Positions 1 to 9,266 of a DNA stretch of 64,000 nt are shown here, one piece after another. The notes under the pieces were generated by a model. The model had not been told where the DNA came from. It saw nothing but the letters and a program-made list of their open reading frames with translations, and made no database searches. The first letter of the stretch is position 1. The number at the start of each line of letters is the position of its first letter. The position numbers and the translations under genes were made by a program. The stretch is from an uncultured Verrucomicrobia subdivision 3 bacterium (GTDB lineage Bacteria; Verrucomicrobiota; Verrucomicrobiia; Limisphaerales; UBA11358). The stretch lies in the NCBI GenBank assembly GCA_903872345.1, contig CAIQKM010000033.1:16109-80108 (forward strand), in the 5' to 3' direction.

Positions 1-13
1 TTAAAAGGTAGGT

Positions 14-334
14 ATGGCAAATGAGCGTGCGGCTGGTAAAAAACTGATTGGTGCGCAAGCCTCTGCCGCTATTTGGGCGGGGGTGGATGAATGGTTGCGC
101 CGCAATCCCCGCCAATCCGTATCTGATTTTGTGCTGGAAGCCTGCATGGAGAAGTTGGATGCCTGCAAAATCCCCTATGATCGCGCGGCGGCTATGATTG
201 ATGGCCGGCGGCGCCAGCCCGGCGCGGCGGAATATTCCGCCCATCGCCCTGATTTCATGATTATGAATGACAGCTCGGCTTCCATGGCCGCCAGCCAGGT
301 CAGGCTCAAGCAAAAAGCATTTACCAAACCATGA
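14..334 (+). CDS. small phage-region protein, unknown function
   Basis: 106-aa ORF; ATGA overlap with the next gene; co-oriented with the phage module. Confidence 0.5.
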   Translation: MANERAAGKKLIGAQASAAIWAGVDEWLRRNPRQSVSDFVLEACMEKLDACKIPYDRAAAMIDGRRRQPGAAEYSAHRPDFMIMNDSSASMAASQVRLKQKAFTKP

Positions 335-711
335 GCGATCTCAAGATGTCCTGCCCGGCGTGCGCGGGCCATGTGCAATTTCCTGAAGAGGGGATGGGCA
401 TCACGATTGATTGCCCTCATTGCGGCGTGCCATTCCTTTTGGAATCTCCCGAATCCATACGGGCATGGATGCAAAAGCAAAAATGGCCGTTGGATCGCGC
501 CGCCGTCATTAAGACATCCGAAGCAAGGTTGAACGAGTTGCGGCTGGTAGGCATGAAATTTATTGGCGTGCTTGGCAGCAATACGCCTGGTGACTGTGAT
601 GCTTGCCGCAGTATTAAGGGCCAGAAATTTCCCATCGAAGAAGTTCCACCATTGCCTTTGCCAGATTGCCAAAAGGAATTTTGCAAATGCATCTATCTTG
701 CTCTGTCATGA
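331..711 (+). CDS. zinc-ribbon (CxxC..CxxC) hypothetical protein
   Basis: CPAC..CPHC plus C-terminal CDAC/CKC motifs; ATGA overlaps on both sides. Confidence 0.6.
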   Translation: MSDLKMSCPACAGHVQFPEEGMGITIDCPHCGVPFLLESPESIRAWMQKQKWPLDRAAVIKTSEARLNELRLVGMKFIGVLGSNTPGDCDACRSIKGQKFPIEEVPPLPLPDCQKEFCKCIYLALS

Positions 712-1010
712 ACGCCATTGCCAAATCTTACCCTTGTCCGCAGTGTGGCCAGCCCAATGGCGGCACGGAACTCCAGGTGCATCGCGGCTTGAAGTGTGGG
801 GGCTGCGGGCTGGGTTACATTCCCGTGCGCATTGAAACGCGCACACGCGGGCATGAAGAAGCTCCCGCCGCGCTCTGGTGGGTGCTGGGCGTGGTGGCCG
901 CGCTGCTGGTGGTGATCCTCGGCTGGGCGTTTGGCTGGGGCTGGGCGTTGTACCTCCTGCCCGTGCTCCTGCTGGCAGGCATCCTGGCGGCGGTGATCGT
1001 GAAGCGGTAA
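708..1010 (+). CDS. zinc-ribbon membrane protein
   Basis: CPQCG...KCGGCG followed by two C-terminal TM helices; start chosen at ATG 708 (ATGA overlap). Confidence 0.6.
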   Translation: MNAIAKSYPCPQCGQPNGGTELQVHRGLKCGGCGLGYIPVRIETRTRGHEEAPAALWWVLGVVAALLVVILGWAFGWGWALYLLPVLLLAGILAAVIVKR

Positions 1011-1092
1011 CTTCCCGCATCGTGCGGCGAAGTGACGCGCGCGCAGAATTAACTTGCCACGCGGCGGGGCCGCTGCTTTAGTTAAGGTTCAC

Positions 1093-1132
1093 GGAGGGCA
1101 GACCGGTGGCGGTCGCCCTCCCTTCTTTTTTC
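1093..1132 (+). terminator. Rho-independent terminator
   Basis: GGAGGGC (1093-1099) / GCCCTCC (1115-1121) stem followed by CTTCTTTTTTC. Confidence 0.75.
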
Positions 1133-1375
1133 TCCCCCCAAAAACTCGGTTGTGCGGCACAGTCACGCTGCGGGCGTGGCTGTGGTTTACTCGTGCCTGT
1201 GAACGGGCAAACCAGTAAACATCTTCTCTTTGGCACCACGCCAGCCGTTACCGGGTCGTTACGGTGCCGGCGGCTGGGTGCCTGCTGTCAGCCGGATGCT
1301 TCCGGTTTGCCCTCCGTGAACCCGGTTGGCAGCGAATTTTCCCTGCCCGCCGCCAACCTCAACCCTTGCCCTCCT

Positions 1376-1894
1376 ATGAATAAAATCCTGTCGCTCGTTC
1401 TTATTGCGGCGGCCGCGTGTGCGGCGGCCCTTGCCACCACCGGTTGCGCCCATGCGCGGGTGAAGTCTGGCACGGAACATGCCCTGACCCACCGCACGGT
1501 GGCCTTGCCGCCGGGTTGGACGTTGGCCGGCGTAAAAGTGGCCAATGGATCCACGGCCAATGCGTTTGACCCCTTGGCCCTGACCGCCCCTGGCGCGGCG
1601 CCGACCAGCTTCTGGGCCAGCCTGGTGGCACCCCGGCCCCGTGTCTTCACCGATTATCAAGAGACCTGGACGGATCGTTCCAGCGGCGGCGGCACGTTTG
1701 TGTTTACCGATCCGGCGGCGAGTGCCTTGGAGTTTGATCATACGAATCAATCTGCCCTGGGCGGCGGTCGCGTGACCAAGGCCGGCAGCATCACCAGCAC
1801 CATCACCACGAACGCGGTCAGCGCCATCACGGCCGGCGGCAGCGCGGTGGGCAATGTCATCGGCGCGGCGGCATCCGCTGCTGCTGGGAAGTAG
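1376..1894 (+). CDS. secreted or lipoprotein-like phage-region protein
   Basis: MNKILSLVLIAAAACAAALATTGCAH signal/lipobox-like N-terminus; internal start chosen within ORF 1106..1894. Confidence 0.55.
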   Translation: MNKILSLVLIAAAACAAALATTGCAHARVKSGTEHALTHRTVALPPGWTLAGVKVANGSTANAFDPLALTAPGAAPTSFWASLVAPRPRVFTDYQETWTDRSSGGGTFVFTDPAASALEFDHTNQSALGGGRVTKAGSITSTITTNAVSAITAGGSAVGNVIGAAASAAAGK

Positions 1895-2072
1895 TCACTG
1901 CGTGACGGCCACCATTTCTTATATTAACCAAAAGACCACATCCGGCGGTTTGCCAGTGTAATCCTGAAGTTGATCCGGCGCTGAACAAAATCAAAAGTCC
2001 GCGACACCAAAAAACTGGCTGCAATTTTTAACCACAGAAAACACAGAGAACACAAAGCAACCAATTAAAATT

Positions 2073-2315
2073 ATGATGCGAGCCAAAATGAAAGTTGAAT
2101 CCGTGAAGTCTTTTGCTCATCCCCAGCAAGAAATCGTCATGCACCCGGTTTGCGGGAACAAGCCGTTCGGGCCGGCTGGCGAAAGCGAAGACAATACCTT
2201 CGCGCGTTATTCGCCCTCCGGCGAATTAAAACTCACCATCTCGAACCCTGATCTGATCGGCCAGATTTTGCCGGGTCAAACATTCTATCTGGATTTTACC
2301 GAACACGTCGCCTGA
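2073..2315 (+). CDS. hypothetical protein
   Basis: 80-aa ORF between co-oriented phage genes. Confidence 0.45.
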   Translation: MMRAKMKVESVKSFAHPQQEIVMHPVCGNKPFGPAGESEDNTFARYSPSGELKLTISNPDLIGQILPGQTFYLDFTEHVA

Positions 2316-2341
2316 ATCCCGAAATCCAAAACCCGAGACCC

Positions 2342-3097
2342 ATGCCCGAAACTTCCAACCACCCGAACGGCTTTAGCCTGGCGATTGCGCGCGACCTCGC
2401 CGGGTTCAGTGCCGTGGCCTATGAGCCCGTGATTCACGGTGCCGGCATCACGGTGCTGGATTGGCCGCCGCTGGATTTGCGGGCCGTGGTGGCCCGGTAT
2501 GATGACCATACCGAGATCGCGTTCCGGGGCACGGCCAGTATCGAGGATTGGATTCTGGATTTAGACGTGCGCAAAGCCGCGCTGGCCTACGGGGTAAAGG
2601 TTCATGCTGGTTTTCTGCGGGCGGCGGAGGCGTTGCTGCCGTTGTTGCTGGCGGAGTTGCTGCCACCGGCCTTGGATAAGGCGGCGGTCAAACCATTGTA
2701 CCTCACGGGCCACAGCCTGGGCGGGGCGCTGGCCAGCCTGGCCGCCTTGTTCTTGCATCGTGAAGGATTGCCCGTGGCGGCGGTGTACACCTTCGGCTCG
2801 CCGCGCGTGGGTAACCGCGAATGGCGGGTGATCTATTCCGAGGCGCTGGGTGAATGCTCCTACCGGGTGATTGCCGAGGGCGATCTGGTGCCGTATCTGC
2901 CCGGCCTGCTGGATGGCTTCCGGCATGTGGGGCAGGAGATCATGCTCACGCCGCACGGCATCTATGCGCGGCCGGCGCATTGGTGGGAGGTTGCGCACGG
3001 CTCCTGGCGCGTGCTCGGGGCCATCAACAAGTTGGATGCCCAGTTCAACACCCAGTTCCATTCCATCAACCAAGATTATTTGCCCCTGCTCAAATGA
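2342..3097 (+). CDS. class 3 (fungal-type) lipase, alpha/beta hydrolase
   Basis: EIAFRGT...LTGHSLGGALASLAAL...TFGSPRVGN...H motifs typical of the Lipase_3 family. Confidence 0.88.
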   Translation: MPETSNHPNGFSLAIARDLAGFSAVAYEPVIHGAGITVLDWPPLDLRAVVARYDDHTEIAFRGTASIEDWILDLDVRKAALAYGVKVHAGFLRAAEALLPLLLAELLPPALDKAAVKPLYLTGHSLGGALASLAALFLHREGLPVAAVYTFGSPRVGNREWRVIYSEALGECSYRVIAEGDLVPYLPGLLDGFRHVGQEIMLTPHGIYARPAHWWEVAHGSWRVLGAINKLDAQFNTQFHSINQDYLPLLK

Positions 3098-3288
3098 TTG
3101 AACCGACCAACATCGTCGCCAATCTGCCGGCCCCGGCCCAGGTGCAATCAACGCTGAATGCCTGGAACGTGGTGGCGCTGGGCGCGGGTGCGTTTGTCTC
3201 GCACGCCTATCACCTGATCGTCCAGGCCGGCGGCATCAAGCGCATCGCCAAGAATTTTTGGGATTCCACCCCCGCCACCAAACCATGA
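3094..3288 (+). CDS. small membrane protein, holin candidate
   Basis: ATGA overlap with lipase; one hydrophobic segment (NVVALGAGAFVSHAYHLIV). Confidence 0.45.
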   Translation: MIEPTNIVANLPAPAQVQSTLNAWNVVALGAGAFVSHAYHLIVQAGGIKRIAKNFWDSTPATKP

Positions 3289-3680
3289 TCAAACTTTTTT
3301 CACCGCTGCTGGCCCAAACCGATCTGCCCTCCGTGCCGGCGGAAACGCTCAAGTGGACGCTCATTATTCTGGTGGCGGTGCTGCTGATCGCGGCGGTGAT
3401 CGTGGGGATGGTGCGCGGGTCCCGGCCGGAGAAGGTGACGCTGAACGATGATCCGCCGCCGGAATTCCGCAAGGCGGCCAAGCGGTTCAACCATGATCTG
3501 GCCGAATCCCGCCATCACGAAGTGACCCGGCGCTTGGAAGGCCACGATGCGGAGATCGAACAACTTTGGACAACGATGCGCAGCGAGGATGCCGCCATCC
3601 GGCGGGAAATGGGCGCAAAATTTGACGCCATCCTCCTGAGCTTGGGCGAAATTAAAGGCGAATTGAAAAGGCACCAATGA
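3285..3680 (+). CDS. membrane-anchored coiled-coil protein, i-spanin-like candidate
   Basis: N-terminal TM (WTLIILVAVLLIAAVIVGMV) then long charged helix; ATGA overlap upstream. Confidence 0.45.
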   Translation: MIKLFSPLLAQTDLPSVPAETLKWTLIILVAVLLIAAVIVGMVRGSRPEKVTLNDDPPPEFRKAAKRFNHDLAESRHHEVTRRLEGHDAEIEQLWTTMRSEDAAIRREMGAKFDAILLSLGEIKGELKRHQ

Positions 3681-3940
3681 CCAGTCGCGAGATCAAAATT
3701 ATCAAAGCCGTGCTGGATTACCTGCACGCCCTGGATCAAGGCCAGGCTACCGAAGTGCAGATCCACGCCAATGCCTTTGGCGAGGCGTTTGGCACGCCCG
3801 CCCCCAGCGTGGCCGAACTGAGCGCCGCGCTGCGCGAATGCGATGCCCGCAAGTGGATCACCGGCATTCCGGCGCGGATCACCAACCGCATGAAATGGAA
3901 CCTCAACGACGCCGGCGAAGCCGCCCGTTTGGAATTTTAG
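3677..3940 (+). CDS. small phage hypothetical protein
   Basis: 87 aa, ATGA overlap, directly precedes small terminase. Confidence 0.55.
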   Translation: MTSREIKIIKAVLDYLHALDQGQATEVQIHANAFGEAFGTPAPSVAELSAALRECDARKWITGIPARITNRMKWNLNDAGEAARLEF

Positions 3941-4003
3941 CATGAATGAAACCAGCCACTGCCAATTCAATTGCCGCCCCCATGGTGGCCATGCCGCAGG
4001 CAT

Positions 4004-4567
4004 ATGAGCGCCCCAACCAAATTACGCGCGGGAACCAGCGAGCTAACCAAGCTCAAGGTGCTCTGGCGCGATACGCTGGCCGAATCCACGCAGGCTTATT
4101 GGCGCTCGCTCTTTGTCTCGGCGGATTCCACGCAAGCGCAAATCCGGCGGGAACTCCAGGCCAAGCTGAAGATCAAGCTGGATTACGATTCGCAGTTGAA
4201 CAGCTTCCGCGACTGGGTGGCGCAGCAGGATGCGATGAACCAGGAGGCCGAGGACGCGGCGGAATTCGAGCGGCGCATTCTGGCGGAGCATCCCGATTGG
4301 ACGAAGGATCAGGTGCGCGAGGAATTGATCAAACGGTTTTACCAGCGCGCCCTGGCCACCGGGGATGCGGATTTGGGCCTCAAAACCATTGTGCAGGATT
4401 TGAACGTACAGAAGGTGGAACTGGACAGCCGCAAGCTGGCGCTACTGGAGAAGAAGGCGGCGGCTTACGACCGGGCGCAGGCCGCGCTGGCGGAAGCGAA
4501 ACAATCCAAGGGCGGCATCACGCCGGAAACCATGTCCAAGATCGAAGCGGAATTGAAATTGCTGTGA
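4004..4567 (+). CDS. putative terminase small subunit
   Basis: helical charged protein immediately upstream of, and overlapping, large terminase; start within ORF 3971..4567. Confidence 0.6.
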   Translation: MSAPTKLRAGTSELTKLKVLWRDTLAESTQAYWRSLFVSADSTQAQIRRELQAKLKIKLDYDSQLNSFRDWVAQQDAMNQEAEDAAEFERRILAEHPDWTKDQVREELIKRFYQRALATGDADLGLKTIVQDLNVQKVELDSRKLALLEKKAAAYDRAQAALAEAKQSKGGITPETMSKIEAELKLL

Positions 4568-5931
4568 GCGAATCAACCACCATTACCAAAGCCAACGTGG
4601 CCGCAACGCAGTTGCCATACTTTATGCCGTATCAGGCGGCATGGATCAACGACACCGCCCATCTGCGCATTTGCGAGAAGGGCCGGCAGATCGGTCTGAG
4701 CTATGCCGATTCCTACGACAGCGTGCGCAAGGCCGCCATGAAGGGCGGCAAAGATGTTTGGGTGATGAGCCGGGATGAAGTGCAGGCCAAACAATATATC
4801 CTGTACTGCAAACGGTGGGCCAATGTCTTGAAATACGCCGCCGATGATTTGGGCGAACAGGTGTTCACCATGGACAACGGCAAAGCGGTCAAGATCCAGG
4901 TGCTCACGTTTGCCAGCGGTGCCAATATATATGCGCTGAGCTCCAACCCAGATGCCATCGTGGGCAAGACCGGCCATGTGAAGCTGGATGAATTTGCCCT
5001 GCACAAGGATCAGCGCCAGCTCTTCGCCGTGGCCAAGCCGGTCATTCAATGGGGTGGCACCCTGAGCATCATCAGCACCCATCGGGGCGCGCAGACCGTG
5101 TTCAACGGATTGGTTGAAGACGTGAAGGCGCGCGGCAACAAGATGGGCTGGAGCCTGCATACCATCCCCATCCAACGCGCCGTGGCCGATGGCATCGTGG
5201 AAAAGATCAATGCCGCCACCGGCAAGCACGAGACGCGCGAAGAGTGGCTCGCTCGCCAGCGCGCCGAGTGCATTGATGAGGAGCAATGGTTGCAGGAATA
5301 TTGCTGCATTCCGGCCGATGAATCCTCCGCCTTCATCACCTATGATTTGATTTCCGGTTGTGAAGATGACTCTGCGAAGCGCGATTTTGCCTACCTGAAA
5401 GATTGCAAAAACCCGCTTTATATTGGCTACGACGTCGCCCGCACCACCGACCTGAGCGTGATAGATGTTGAGGAAAAGGTGGGGGATGTCTATTGGGAAC
5501 GGTTGCGGATTGAGATGCGCGGCAAATCCTTTGGCGAACAGGAAGCCGAGCTTTACCAGCTCATGGCCCTGCCCCAAGTGCAACGGGTGTGCATTGACGC
5601 CACCGGGCTGGGGATGCAACTGGCGGAACGCGCCAACCAACGCTTTGGCTTTCGCGCCGAAGCCGTGCGGTTTACCAACACGGTCAAGGAGCAGCTCGCC
5701 TACCCGCTGCGCGCCGCCCATGAAGATCGCACCCTGCGCTACAACCGCGATGAAAAGCTGCGCGCCGATCTGCGCGGCATCAAAAAGGAATCCACCGCCA
5801 GCGGCAACATCCGGTTCATCGGCGAAGCGGCGGATAGCCATTGTGACCGGTTCTGGGCCAAGGCGCTGGCACTGCATGCCGGGCAGGTGGCCAAGTCCTG
5901 GGGCGGCGGACGCGGGAGCAATCTGATATGA
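4564..5931 (+). CDS. terminase large subunit (Mu gp28-like)
   Basis: GRQIGLSYA Walker A-like, VKLDEFALHKD Walker B, STHRGA, YIGYDVARTTDLSV and VCIDATGLG nuclease motifs; GTG start. Confidence 0.88.
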   Translation: MSESTTITKANVAATQLPYFMPYQAAWINDTAHLRICEKGRQIGLSYADSYDSVRKAAMKGGKDVWVMSRDEVQAKQYILYCKRWANVLKYAADDLGEQVFTMDNGKAVKIQVLTFASGANIYALSSNPDAIVGKTGHVKLDEFALHKDQRQLFAVAKPVIQWGGTLSIISTHRGAQTVFNGLVEDVKARGNKMGWSLHTIPIQRAVADGIVEKINAATGKHETREEWLARQRAECIDEEQWLQEYCCIPADESSAFITYDLISGCEDDSAKRDFAYLKDCKNPLYIGYDVARTTDLSVIDVEEKVGDVYWERLRIEMRGKSFGEQEAELYQLMALPQVQRVCIDATGLGMQLAERANQRFGFRAEAVRFTNTVKEQLAYPLRAAHEDRTLRYNRDEKLRADLRGIKKESTASGNIRFIGEAADSHCDRFWAKALALHAGQVAKSWGGGRGSNLI

Positions 5932-6073
5932 ACACCCTTTTTTATCCCATCCGCCCGGCCCTCCAGGAGGCCGCAGGAGCGTTTTGCGCCCCTTCGACCC
6001 GCCCCTGGGGTTTCCGACGCGGCATTCGGGCGTTTAAACGCCTCTTAAACGCATCGTGGTGGGAGGTCAAACC

Positions 6074-8374
6074 ATGAATTATCGCTCTCCCGGCATCCCT
6101 TTGGCAGAAGCCGGCGGTCTGCCTCCCATCCGTGGGGCCGCCAGCCCGGCGGAAACCGTCGTTAAGCGGGATCCTTCCGATGCCTCCATTGGCACCGGTA
6201 ACTTTACCCAGGGCTTGCCGGCCTATTGGTTCGCGCGGGGCATTGGCGGGGAAGGGCGTGAAGGCATGAGCAGCCCCTACGCGCACTCCGCCTGGGTGCG
6301 TCGGGCCATCAAGTTTGTGTCCGGGCCGATCTCCTCGGTGGATTTGGTCTTTACCCAGCCGAAGGCCTCGGCGGCCATGCGCCGGCATCGGGGGCAGGGC
6401 CGGCGGCTGTTCACCAGCCGGGGCATTGTGGCCCGTAATCAGGCCGCCGAGGTGGATCTGCCCCAAATCCGCGAATGGCTCAGGGAGCCGATGGCGGGCC
6501 TAACCTATGAGGACTTCGTGGAAGCATCCCTGGGCTGGTACAAATTGCAGGAATGTTTCTGGGTACTGGCGGATCAGGACGCCCGCGTTCCGTTCCCGGA
6601 AGTGAAGGCCAATCCCTACGCGCCCATCATCGTGGCCCGGCCGGATCGGATGCGGCCCACCGTGGCAGCCGGCAAGATTACGGCGTGGAATTTTACCGAT
6701 GCCAGCGGCAAGGTCTGGGAGTTGGATCCCGAGCAGGTGGTGCGCCTCTTTGGCTGGAATCCCTATGATCCCCATCGCGGCCTGGGCGATTATGCCAGCG
6801 CGCACTTGGCGGCGGAATCGCATCACCTCGGCAGCAAGTTCAAGCGCAACCTCACGGCGGATAATGATACCGCCCCGATCATCAGCGCCAAAAACGGCAC
6901 CCCCAGCGATTTGCAGATTGAGCAAATCAAGATGAGCATCCTGGAACGTCGCCAGGCGCGGATGCGCGGCAACAGCAAGGCGCTCTTCCTGCCCGGCGAA
7001 GTGGACGTGCATGACCCCAAGATTCTCAGCGTGGACGCGGCGTTCATTGCCGGCATGTTGGAAGATCGCCACGAAATCTTCATCGCCTTCGGCGTGCCGC
7101 CCAGTTTGGCGGATGTGAAGGCCAGCTACAGCATCGGCCAGGCGAGCGATTGGTTTGCGCTTATCTTTAATACCTGCATTCCCGAGGGGAACAAATTCTG
7201 CGCGGCCCTGGAGCAATTGATCTTCCGCCTCAGCGGCGAGCGCGTGGAAGTGGGTTTGGATTGGGATGAGCACTACGTCATGCAACAGGTGCGCAGCGAA
7301 CGGATGAAAGATGCGGACAGCCTGTTCGGCAAGGGTGTGCCCATGAAGGTAATTAGCGAGTATCTGAATCTGGGCCTGCCCGAGTACGAGGAATGGAATC
7401 AAGGCTACATCCCCATCAACCTCACGCCCGTGAGCGGCGCGGCCAATGAAGCGGCCCAGACGGTGCCAGAACCGGCCGCCGATGATTTTAATGAGACGCC
7501 CGGCGCGGACAATGCCACGGGTGAGGCCAAGGCCGGCAGCGCCTTGATTCGCAATGCATTTTTGCAACGGTCCAATGGGGCACCGGCAACTTGCCGGAGG
7601 AAGCCGGCCAGCAAGAAACTGTGGGAGCAGCACATGAAGCTGCGCGGCGCGGCCATCAAACAATATCAGGCCAAGGTAAGCAAGCTGTTCATGGCTTACC
7701 GCGTAACGGCCCTGAAACATTTGGATGCCGTCTATGCCGGGAAAAGCGTGGCCACCAAATCCCTGGTGGAAGTGATTTTCTCCGCCACCGGGTTTAATCG
7801 CGATCTCAAAACGAACCTCAAACCGGTCACGCAATCCGTGCTGCAACGCGCGGGCGAAGAGTTGTTCGGCGAGATCGGCCGCCCGGAAGATGCCTGGACC
7901 ATGGCGCCGCCCAAGGCCGTGGCCTTTATCGAAACGCGCGACAAGCTGCTGGCCAGCGTGGGCGACACCGCGCAAAGCCAGTTGAACACCGCCTTGCAGG
8001 AAGGCATTGCCAATGGCGAGACCACCGCCGAATTGGCCGGCCGCGTGAAAGGCGTCTTTAACAATTTGCAGAACTTCGAGGCCCGCCGCATTGCCATGAC
8101 GGAGACGAGCGCCGCCTACGGCTTCGCCCGGCACGAAGCGATGAGCGATGCCGGCATTGAGTTCAAGAGCTGGCTTTCCAGCCACGGGCCGAACATGCGC
8201 GAGGCTCATGCCCAGGCGGAGTCGGATTATGCCGATGCGCCCATTCCCCTGGATGAACCCTTCATCGTGGATGGCGAAGAACTGATGTACCCCGGCGATG
8301 ATGCCGGTTCCCCGGGCAACGTGATTAACTGCCACTGCATTCAACTGGCCGTGGCCAAACCCAACGACGAATAA
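6074..8374 (+). CDS. phage portal protein fused to MuF/SPP1 gp7-type head morphogenesis domain
   Basis: portal-like N-terminus; C-terminus ARRIAMTETSAAYGFARHEAMSDAG...DAGSPGNVINCHC typical of Phage_Mu_F. Confidence 0.82.
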   Translation: MNYRSPGIPLAEAGGLPPIRGAASPAETVVKRDPSDASIGTGNFTQGLPAYWFARGIGGEGREGMSSPYAHSAWVRRAIKFVSGPISSVDLVFTQPKASAAMRRHRGQGRRLFTSRGIVARNQAAEVDLPQIREWLREPMAGLTYEDFVEASLGWYKLQECFWVLADQDARVPFPEVKANPYAPIIVARPDRMRPTVAAGKITAWNFTDASGKVWELDPEQVVRLFGWNPYDPHRGLGDYASAHLAAESHHLGSKFKRNLTADNDTAPIISAKNGTPSDLQIEQIKMSILERRQARMRGNSKALFLPGEVDVHDPKILSVDAAFIAGMLEDRHEIFIAFGVPPSLADVKASYSIGQASDWFALIFNTCIPEGNKFCAALEQLIFRLSGERVEVGLDWDEHYVMQQVRSERMKDADSLFGKGVPMKVISEYLNLGLPEYEEWNQGYIPINLTPVSGAANEAAQTVPEPAADDFNETPGADNATGEAKAGSALIRNAFLQRSNGAPATCRRKPASKKLWEQHMKLRGAAIKQYQAKVSKLFMAYRVTALKHLDAVYAGKSVATKSLVEVIFSATGFNRDLKTNLKPVTQSVLQRAGEELFGEIGRPEDAWTMAPPKAVAFIETRDKLLASVGDTAQSQLNTALQEGIANGETTAELAGRVKGVFNNLQNFEARRIAMTETSAAYGFARHEAMSDAGIEFKSWLSSHGPNMREAHAQAESDYADAPIPLDEPFIVDGEELMYPGDDAGSPGNVINCHCIQLAVAKPNDE

Positions 8375-8377
8375 ACT

Positions 8378-8569
8378 ATGAGCCGACCCTCTTTTAAATC
8401 TGTCATTCGCCCGGATCTGAATGTCCGCCGCGTGGGCCGTCGCACCGAAGTGTCCAAGCGCGATGGCCTCGGCAGCCTCACCTATGTGACCGAGAAAGCG
8501 AATGCGCAGACCGCCGCCTTGCTTAATTCCAAATTTCCCATGGCGGTCATCGCCCCGCCTATTCGCTAA
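8378..8569 (+). CDS. small phage hypothetical protein
   Basis: 63-aa ORF between portal and protease. Confidence 0.45.
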   Translation: MSRPSFKSVIRPDLNVRRVGRRTEVSKRDGLGSLTYVTEKANAQTAALLNSKFPMAVIAPPIR

Positions 8570-8570
8570 C

Positions 8571-9266
8571 ATGAAACCCAATACCATGCTCCGCCGCACG
8601 ATTCACCCGCAGATCCGGGTGCTGGATGAAGCCAAGGGCCTTGTTGAATACATCGCCACCGATGAATCCGTGGATAGCTACAATGAGATCGTGCGCGCGG
8701 GCGGCGCCGACTTCTCGCGCTTTGAAAAGAACGCGCCGTTTGTGGACAGCCATGATTATTCCCAAATAGACAAGTGCCTGGGCCGCGTGGTGGATTGGAA
8801 GATCACCGGCAACCGCGTGGTGGAGACCGTGCAATGGGCCATTGATGTGGCCGAAAACAAAATGGCCCAATACGGTTTTAGCATGACCAAGGCCGGCTAT
8901 CTCAAAGCGGTGAGCATTGGCTTCATGCCCACCGCCTACGCCACCAAGTGGGACAGCAACCCCACGCCGTTTCAGGATGCGCTGAAGGATATGAACCTGC
9001 CGGCCGGTACCAACGTCACCTGCGTTTACCTGGCCTGGCTGCAACTGGAACTCTCCGCGTGCGTCATCGGTGCCAACGGCAATGCCGTGGCCAAAGCCTA
9101 CAAGGCCGGCGTGGTGGATGATGCGTTCCTCGACTTAATTTCCGCGCAGCGCGCGCAGTCTGACACCGCCAACTTGACCGATGGTCCCGCTGCCGTCGAG
9201 TTGGCCCGGCAGCGGGCAAAAACGGCGTTTCTGGTGGAAATCCAAACCAAAATTAAAACGTTATGA
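8571..9266 (+). CDS. HK97-family prohead protease
   Basis: VEYIATDESVDSYNEIV...FVDSHDYSQIDKCLGRV...LKAVSIGFMP...LELSACVIGAN. Confidence 0.8.
   Translation: MKPNTMLRRTIHPQIRVLDEAKGLVEYIATDESVDSYNEIVRAGGADFSRFEKNAPFVDSHDYSQIDKCLGRVVDWKITGNRVVETVQWAIDVAENKMAQYGFSMTKAGYLKAVSIGFMPTAYATKWDSNPTPFQDALKDMNLPAGTNVTCVYLAWLQLELSACVIGANGNAVAKAYKAGVVDDAFLDLISAQRAQSDTANLTDGPAAVELARQRAKTAFLVEIQTKIKTL

Noticed and set aside
1106-1375. N-terminal extension of ORF 1106..1894
   Set aside because: Contains the structured leader; a clear signal-peptide start exists at 1376
1140-1375. Cobalamin or other known riboswitch
   Set aside because: Hairpins present but no conserved box or consensus that I can recognise; kept only as an unclassified structured leader
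3946-4563. In-frame N-terminal extension of the terminase ORF
   Set aside because: Overlaps the putative small-terminase gene in another frame and has low-complexity composition; the GTG at 4564 directly precedes the conserved region
6500-8599. Large minus-strand ORF opposite the portal gene (and similar long antisense ORFs at 4573-5877, 9449-10405, 30578-31741, 31800-33830, 33469-34947, 45715-47280, 47277-48791)
   Set aside because: All lie antisense to well-supported genes in GC-rich codon-biased DNA; their peptides are Gly/Ala/His/Arg-rich with no recognisable motifs, typical of shadow ORFs
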